From: Helicobacteraceae bacterium
Lineage (GTDB): Bacteria > Campylobacterota > Campylobacteria > Campylobacterales > Helicobacteraceae
Length of the DNA: 10,874 bases
NCBI GenBank assembly: GCA_900770765.1
Contig: CAAGLK010000024.1
Coordinates: 1-10,874 of the forward strand
Reading direction: 5' to 3'
A program made the position numbers and the translations under genes. Shown piece after piece: positions 7,151 to 10,874 of this stretch (its first letter is position 1; every line of letters starts with the position of its first letter). The notes beneath the pieces were generated by a model. The model was not told the DNA's origin, searched no databases, and saw nothing but the letters and a program-made list of their open reading frames with translations.

Positions 7151-7663
7151 ATGATAGAAAATAATAAAGTTGTAAGTATTGAATATCAAGTGTGCGAAAA
7201 TGGAAGCGAAGAGATTATTGATTCTAATATTGGAGGTAAGCCTTTAGAATTCATTATGGGTAATGGCGAGATAATCAAAGGCTTAGAAGAGGCGGTTGCT
7301 GAAATGTCTGTCGGCGATAAAGGTGAAGTGATTGTAGCACCAGTTGATGCTTATGGGGAATATCACGCAGAATATGTGCAAGAGGTGCCGCGAGACCAGT
7401 TTGTTGGGATTGAGTTAGAGCGCGGTATGACTTTATTTGGTCAAGGTGAAAATGGTGAGAGTGTACAAGTAATAGTAAAAGATTTTAATGATGAAGTTGT
7501 TATAGTGGATTATAATCATCCTTTAGCTGGAAAAGAATTGAAATTTTTAGTTACTATTTTATCAATTAGAGATGCTAGTGATAAAGAATTAGCTTGTGGG
7601 TTACATCACCATGAGCACAATGGCGGTGGATGCTGTGGTGGCGGTGGATGTGGCTGCCATTAG
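7151..7663 (+). CDS. slyD: FKBP-type peptidyl-prolyl isomerase SlyD with His/Cys metal-binding tail
   Basis: SlyD is a cytoplasmic prolyl isomerase and chaperone. In E. coli and H. pylori it also binds nickel and assists hydrogenase or urease maturation. The 170-residue product shows the split FKBP domain: VVSIEYQVCENGSEEIIDS and IMGNGEIIKGLEEAVAEMSV at the front, an inserted IF chaperone flap (about 72-123), then VDYNHPLAGKELKFLVTILS. The tail from Cys149 is metal-ligand rich, with HHHEH at 152-156 and four cysteines at 161-169 before a final His170; it is shorter than the E. coli tail but of the same kind. AGGAG at 7141-7145 stands 5 bases before the ATG. The DNA encoding the tail also encodes the start of truD in another frame. 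Nickel handling is likely from the family; it is not shown by the sequence alone. Confidence 0.95.
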   Translation: MIENNKVVSIEYQVCENGSEEIIDSNIGGKPLEFIMGNGEIIKGLEEAVAEMSVGDKGEVIVAPVDAYGEYHAEYVQEVPRDQFVGIELERGMTLFGQGENGESVQVIVKDFNDEVVIVDYNHPLAGKELKFLVTILSIRDASDKELACGLHHHEHNGGGCCGGGGCGCH

Positions 7664-8807
7664 GGATTTTGCCTTTGCTTATACGCATTCCCCAATAGAC
7701 TTTTATTTTAGACAAGGTCCTAGGGATTTTGTCGTTAGTGAGATTCCGCTTTATGATTTTAGTGGGGATGGGGTGCATTTAATCTTAAAAATAAGAAAGA
7801 AAAATTTAACCACTTTTGAAGTTTTAAAGATTTTTTCTAATTATTTTGGCATAAAAGAGCAAGATATAGGCTATGCTGGATTAAAGGATAAAAATGCACT
7901 TAGTGTTCAGCATTTTAGCTTTCCAGCGCATTTAGTTAAAGATAAATTAGAATCTTTTTCTTATGATAATATTAAAATTTTAGAGATAACAAAACATAAT
8001 AATAAAATAAAATTAGGTCATCTAAAGGGTAATAATTTTTTTATTCGTCTAAAAAAACTTACTCCGCTAAATGCACAAAAAATTTCTAATGTGTTGGAAT
8101 CTGTAGCTAAATTTGGGATTCCAAATTATTTTAGCTATCAAAGATTTGGTAATTATGGCGATAATTATTTAGAGGGTAAGGCGATAGTGGATGGAAGCAA
8201 AAAGATAAGAAATAAAAAAATAGAAAAATTTTTAATTAGTGCATATCAAAGTTTTTTATTTAACTCGTGGCTATCTTTACGCCTTGAAATTTCGCATATT
8301 ATTAATACTACTGCGTCAAATGAGCTTTATAGAGCTTTAGGATTCCACCTTAAAGATAGCTTTAAAGAAGTACCACAAGAATTTAAAGAAATAGATTTTT
8401 GTAAGAATCTAAAAAAGCAAACCCATTTTTTTAAAATTTTATATGGCGATATTTTGTGTCATTATCCTTATGGTAAGAACTTTTCTTTAGCAAAAAGCGA
8501 TGATTTATTAAAAGAATCTGGGCGATTCTTGTCGCAAAATATTTCTATTACAGGTTTATTATGTGGGATAAAGGCGGATGTGTCGGATGAGATTGCTGGA
8601 TATTTTGAAAAAAACTTTTTAGATTCTAATATTAAAAGTGTGGGTCAGCGGCGTTATGCGTGGGTTTATCCTAGTGATATTAGCTTTAATTATAAGGAAA
8701 TTGAAGCACAAGGTGAGCTTAGCTTTTTCTTACCAAAGGGTGCTTATGCGACAAATTTATTGCGAGAGTTGGCACATAGGGAGATTATGGAGCCGTTGGA
8801 ATCTTAA
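7620..8807 (+). CDS. truD: tRNA pseudouridine(13) synthase TruD
   Basis: TruD converts uridine 13 of certain tRNAs to pseudouridine. The catalytic motif GYAGLKDKNALSVQHFS contains the active-site Asp. Other family blocks are KLGHLKGNNFFIRLKK, GIPNYFSYQRFGNYGDNYLEG, FLISAYQSFLFNSWLS and, near the end, FFLPKGAYATNLLRELAH. The start is not settled. The frame is open from GTG 7596, and ATG occurs at 7611 and 7620; all of these overlap the 3' end of slyD. A GTG at 7650 would give 385 residues, put the catalytic Asp at residue 80 as in E. coli, overlap slyD by only 14 bases, and agree best with the H. pylori length as I recall it. ATG 7620 is listed as the last ATG. No convincing ribosome site precedes any candidate, which suggests coupling to slyD. 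htpX follows after 10 bases. Confidence 0.93.
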   Translation: MAVDAVVAVDVAAIRDFAFAYTHSPIDFYFRQGPRDFVVSEIPLYDFSGDGVHLILKIRKKNLTTFEVLKIFSNYFGIKEQDIGYAGLKDKNALSVQHFSFPAHLVKDKLESFSYDNIKILEITKHNNKIKLGHLKGNNFFIRLKKLTPLNAQKISNVLESVAKFGIPNYFSYQRFGNYGDNYLEGKAIVDGSKKIRNKKIEKFLISAYQSFLFNSWLSLRLEISHIINTTASNELYRALGFHLKDSFKEVPQEFKEIDFCKNLKKQTHFFKILYGDILCHYPYGKNFSLAKSDDLLKESGRFLSQNISITGLLCGIKADVSDEIAGYFEKNFLDSNIKSVGQRRYAWVYPSDISFNYKEIEAQGELSFFLPKGAYATNLLRELAHREIMEPLES

Positions 8808-8817
8808 AAGGTGCTTA

Positions 8818-9735
8818 ATGTTTGAAAAAATCATAAAAGAAAATCAATTTAAAACAAAATGTGTAATTTGCTTATATATTTTTATTTTTGCGTTTATTGG
8901 GCTGTTGGTTGATATTGTAAGGGTTAATGCGACTTCGCTTGGCGGCGGATTTTACGAGCTTTTGAGCTTGCAAAAATTCCCACTTGTTACTTTTATTTTA
9001 ACAATAATTGCTTTTGGTGTGATTATTTTTACAATTAATAATTTTAAGCGGATTTTGCTAAGCGGCAGTGAGTATAGGGAAATTATGCCTGGAAGTGAGT
9101 CAAACTCGCAAGAGCGGGAGTTAAGCAGAATCCTAGATGAGCTTGTAAATGTGGCAAATTTAGGATTCCGCCCTAAATTATACATTATGGACGCTCCATT
9201 TATGAACGCCTTTGCAAGTGGCTGGGATGCGGATAATTCGCTAATCGCCCTTACCACAACGCTTATTAAAAACTTAAATAGAGATGAGCTAAAGGCGGTG
9301 ATGGCACACGAGCTAAGCCACATAAGGCACGGCGATATCCGCTTAACGCTTATGGTTGGTGTGCTTAGTAATATTATGCTGCTTGTGGTAAATTATGGCG
9401 TATATATGTTTTTAGGGAATTCTAGGGAAAAGGGTGCGAATCTTGCTAGGAGTATTTTGCTAGTTTTGCAATTTATCTTGCCGCTACTTACGATTGTTTT
9501 GCAAATGTTTTTAAGTAGGAGTCGTGAGTATATGGCGGATTCTGGTGCGGCGTATTTGATGGGTGATTCTACTCCTATGATTAGGGCGTTGCAAAAAATT
9601 AGCGACAATTATACGCAAAGCAATTTTAGTGATGATAATCCCACAAGGGCGGCATTATATATTTTTAGTGCTAGTGAGCTTTTTAGCACACATCCTAGCA
9701 TTGAGAGTCGCATTAAAGCATTAATGCAAAAATAG
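8818..9735 (+). CDS. htpX: M48-family membrane metalloprotease HtpX
   Basis: HtpX is a zinc endopeptidase of the inner membrane, active on the cytoplasmic side, that takes part in quality control of membrane proteins. The 305-residue product has two N-terminal membrane segments (about 15-35 and 57-75), then the cytoplasmic catalytic domain with MNAFASGWD (129-137) and the zinc motif HELSH at 164-168. Two more hydrophobic segments follow (about 177-199 and 211-232), then SREYMAD at 235-241, where Glu237 is the third zinc ligand. The C-terminal THPSIESRI is also typical of M48B proteases. The frame is open upstream to 8638, but ATG 8818 is preferred: it has AAGG 6 bases upstream and gives the normal length and an immediate N-terminal membrane topology. 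Upstream codons would only run inside truD. Confidence 0.95.
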   Translation: MFEKIIKENQFKTKCVICLYIFIFAFIGLLVDIVRVNATSLGGGFYELLSLQKFPLVTFILTIIAFGVIIFTINNFKRILLSGSEYREIMPGSESNSQERELSRILDELVNVANLGFRPKLYIMDAPFMNAFASGWDADNSLIALTTTLIKNLNRDELKAVMAHELSHIRHGDIRLTLMVGVLSNIMLLVVNYGVYMFLGNSREKGANLARSILLVLQFILPLLTIVLQMFLSRSREYMADSGAAYLMGDSTPMIRALQKISDNYTQSNFSDDNPTRAALYIFSASELFSTHPSIESRIKALMQK

Positions 9736-9744
9736 GGGCGGAAA

Positions 9745-10284
9745 ATGGAAGAAAGTATTAAAAAAATATTTGATTATATTGGCGATGATAGGAATAGGGA
9801 AGGGCTGCTTGATACGCCACAGCGTGTAATTAAGAGCTGGGAGCATTTATATAGTGGCTATAAAAGCGACCCTAAAGAGATTTTAGGGCGTGTTTTTATA
9901 GAAGGGGCTTGTGATGAGATGGTGGTGCTTAAAAATATTGAATTTTATTCAATTTGTGAGCATCACATGCTGCCATTTTTTGGGAAAATTTCTATAGGCT
10001 ATATCCCGGATTCTAAGGTGGTTGGAATCTCAAAGTTAGCTAGACTTGTGGAGGTCTTTTCTAGGCGGCTGCAGATTCAAGAGAAAATGACCGCACAAAT
10101 TGCCGATACACTTATGGAAGTGCTGCAGCCTAAGGGTGCTATGGTAGTAGCAGAGGCAAAGCATATGTGTATGGTTATGCGAGGGGTTGAGAAGCAAAAT
10201 AGCCTAATGCTAACAAGTGCAGTAAGAGGGCTATTTAAGAGCGACCATCGCACAAGAGAAGAGTTTATGGGGCATATCCGTTAG
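9745..10284 (+). CDS. folE: GTP cyclohydrolase I (FolE, type IA)
   Basis: FolE converts GTP to 7,8-dihydroneopterin triphosphate, the first step towards folate and, through related pterins, queuosine-type precursors. The 179-residue product is full length. The zinc and catalytic residues are in place: CEHH at 71-74 (Cys71 and His74 as zinc ligands, His73 catalytic) and HMCMVMRGV at 140-148 (His140 catalytic, Cys142 third ligand). Also conserved are GYIPDSKVVGISKLARLVE (85-103), SRRLQIQEKMTAQIAD (106-121) and the terminal R-x-EF. Because all three zinc ligands are present, this is the zinc-dependent IA enzyme. A strong purine-rich site, AGGGGCGGA, overlaps the htpX stop and ends just before the ATG. 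The gene is richer in GC than the tol genes. Confidence 0.97.
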   Translation: MEESIKKIFDYIGDDRNREGLLDTPQRVIKSWEHLYSGYKSDPKEILGRVFIEGACDEMVVLKNIEFYSICEHHMLPFFGKISIGYIPDSKVVGISKLARLVEVFSRRLQIQEKMTAQIADTLMEVLQPKGAMVVAEAKHMCMVMRGVEKQNSLMLTSAVRGLFKSDHRTREEFMGHIR

Positions 10285-10333
10285 AATAACGCAAACGGTT
10301 ACAAAATTGTTAATTCAAGCTATTAATCTTAAA
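10285..10333. other. Short convergent intergenic region, no clear terminator
   Basis: These 49 bases lie between the stops of folE (plus strand) and the methyltransferase (minus strand). A bidirectional terminator would be expected, but I see only weak, imperfect inverted repeats (around TAACGCAAACGGTTA, and GCTATT...AATTAGC) without a convincing GC-rich stem plus T-tract. Confidence 0.5.
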
Positions 10334-10708
10334 TTAGCATTTATCTTTTTCTAAAAAGTTCTTAATCTCCCTTGCTATTGCATTTGCTAATGGTGGTGGG
10401 ACGGCGTTACCTACTTGCTCGCATCGCTTTGTGTGTGAGCCAAAGAATTTATAATTTGTAGGGAAGCCCGTAATTGTCGCTGCCTCTCGCACACTTATAC
10501 TTCTATGCTCTAGTGGATGAAGTGAGAACGCACTATGTCCAGGCACAAGTGTTGGGGCTGTGGTATCAAAATCTAGTCGCATATTCCCTCCACGAGAGAA
10601 AAATTTAGAAATTTGAAGCTCCTTTGGCAGGGATTCCACTATTTGCGCGATATTGCAACCTGGCTTTATATATTTAAACCGCTCAATTGTCTTTGCATTA
10701 TGCTTCAT
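10334..10708 (-). CDS. Candidate separate polypeptide: methyltransferase motif IX-X fragment
   Basis: If the frame break is natural, this 124-residue piece could be made on its own from the ATG at 10706-10708, the only ordinary start codon in its open frame. It begins MKHNAKTIERF and holds the target-recognition end, motif IX and motif X. Its start lies 11 bases beyond the stop of the upstream frame, close enough for re-initiation. A two-subunit C5 methyltransferase cut between motif VIII and motif IX is known (M.AquI, M.EcoHK31I). Without motif I or the PCQ catalytic motif it cannot be active alone. This entry is the alternative to the broken-gene reading, not an extra gene. Confidence 0.4.
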   Translation of the reverse strand: MKHNAKTIERFKYIKPGCNIAQIVESLPKELQISKFFSRGGNMRLDFDTTAPTLVPGHSAFSLHPLEHRSISVREAATITGFPTNYKFFGSHTKRCEQVGNAVPPPLANAIAREIKNFLEKDKC

Positions 10709-10874
10709 AGGCTCATTATCTATATCGCTTTTATCACTATAATCTTGTTTAATGCGTCTCTTATAGTTAAAGGCTTTTTAAACTTAACGCCCTTTAATCG
10801 CCCTTCTTCAAAGTCTAACTTCGTCCCTAGCGTGTCGCTATAATGCGTAGGAAGCGGAAAGTTAAAATCGCCCA
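10334..10874 (-). pseudogene. C5-cytosine DNA methyltransferase, C-terminal part with broken frame (frameshift or split gene; 5' end beyond window)
   Basis: This is the C-terminal third of a Dcm-type enzyme, which transfers a methyl group from S-adenosylmethionine to cytosine in a short DNA target. Two reading frames are involved. From the window end, 10872 down to 10720, one frame reads GDFNFPLPTHYSDTLG then KFKKPLTIRDAL, typical of the region around and after motif VIII, and stops at 10720-10722. The second frame, open from about 10777 and with an ATG at 10708, continues the family sequence: KQDYSDKSDIDNEP, KHNAKTIERFKYIKPG, motif IX (MRLDFDTTAPTLVPGHSA), TGFPTNYKF and motif X (QVGNAVPPPLANAIAREI), with the stop at 10334-10336. 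The frames join near 10750, where one extra base in the TTT at 10748-10750 would restore continuity. The usual LP after the RDAL-type motif is missing, so a larger deletion is possible. It may instead be a naturally split enzyme. Motifs I-VI and the partner restriction enzyme, if any, lie outside. Confidence 0.78.

Noticed and set aside
7600..7660. GGTGG-rich tract as a regulatory repeat or G-quadruplex
   Set aside because: It is fully explained as codons for the Gly/Cys/His tail of SlyD, and the G-runs are mostly pairs.
8638..8817. 60-codon N-terminal extension of htpX
   Set aside because: It overlaps truD throughout; the ATG at 8818 has a ribosome site and gives the usual HtpX length and topology.
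10285..10333. Possible bidirectional terminator between folE and the methyltransferase
   Set aside because: The inverted repeats are short, mismatched and AT-rich, and no T-tract follows a stem in either direction.
10748..10750. Phase-variable homopolymer controlling the methyltransferase
   Set aside because: The tract is only three Ts on this strand. Phase-variable genes in this group usually have G/C runs of 8 or more, or long dinucleotide repeats.
10613..10843. Plus-strand open frame of 76 codons with hydrophobic residues
   Set aside because: It lies antisense to the methyltransferase, whose recognisable motifs explain this DNA; no ribosome site or family resemblance was seen.

Overview
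The window looks like chromosomal DNA from a Helicobacter-type member of the Campylobacterota, probably not H. pylori itself. Evidence: low GC; AtpD with the epsilonproteobacterial RYAQSGAEMSALLGR variant; an Omp18-like Pal lipoprotein; SlyD with a His/Cys metal-binding tail; several TTG/GTG starts; and the gene order atpG-atpD-atpC-tolQ-tolR-tolA-tolB-pal-cpoB-slyD, which I recall from H. pylori and Campylobacter jejuni. The species assignment is inference.

Layout. Bases 1-19 are not genomic: they match the 3' end of an Illumina sequencing adapter exactly, so the contig truly begins at about base 20, inside atpG. From 20 to 2403 lie the end of the F1F0 ATP synthase operon: atpG (3' part), atpD and atpC. 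The complete Tol-Pal envelope machine follows without a gap: the TolQ/TolR proton-driven motor (2400-3385), a short TolA/TonB-like energy transducer (3378-4112), periplasmic TolB (4115-5395), lipoprotein Pal (5460-5972) and the coiled-coil/TPR protein CpoB/YbgF (5982-7127). A good extended -10 promoter sits just before pal, in the only real gap of the cluster. slyD (7151-7663) follows, and its His/Cys-rich tail is overlapped by the start of truD. Then come htpX (8818-9735) and folE (9745-10284), closely packed on the same strand. In H. pylori I recall truD-htpX-folE as a separate cluster, so the slyD-truD junction may be a lineage-specific join.

The last 540 bases carry, on the minus strand and convergent with folE, the C-terminal part of a C5-cytosine DNA methyltransferase. 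Its reading frame is broken near 10750. The break is either an inactivating indel/deletion or a naturally split two-polypeptide enzyme. The gene runs off the window end.

How the parts work together: ATP synthase and the Tol motor both draw on the proton gradient, and their genes are joined by a 4-base stop/start overlap. Tol-Pal links inner membrane, peptidoglycan and outer membrane. SlyD (peptidyl-prolyl isomerase and metal handling), TruD (tRNA pseudouridine), HtpX (membrane protease) and FolE (pterin synthesis) are housekeeping functions.

I found no undescribed biological system here. The points most worth checking are the adapter remnant, the broken or split methyltransferase, the slyD/truD two-frame overlap and a Leu in the normally Val position of the AtpD P-loop.
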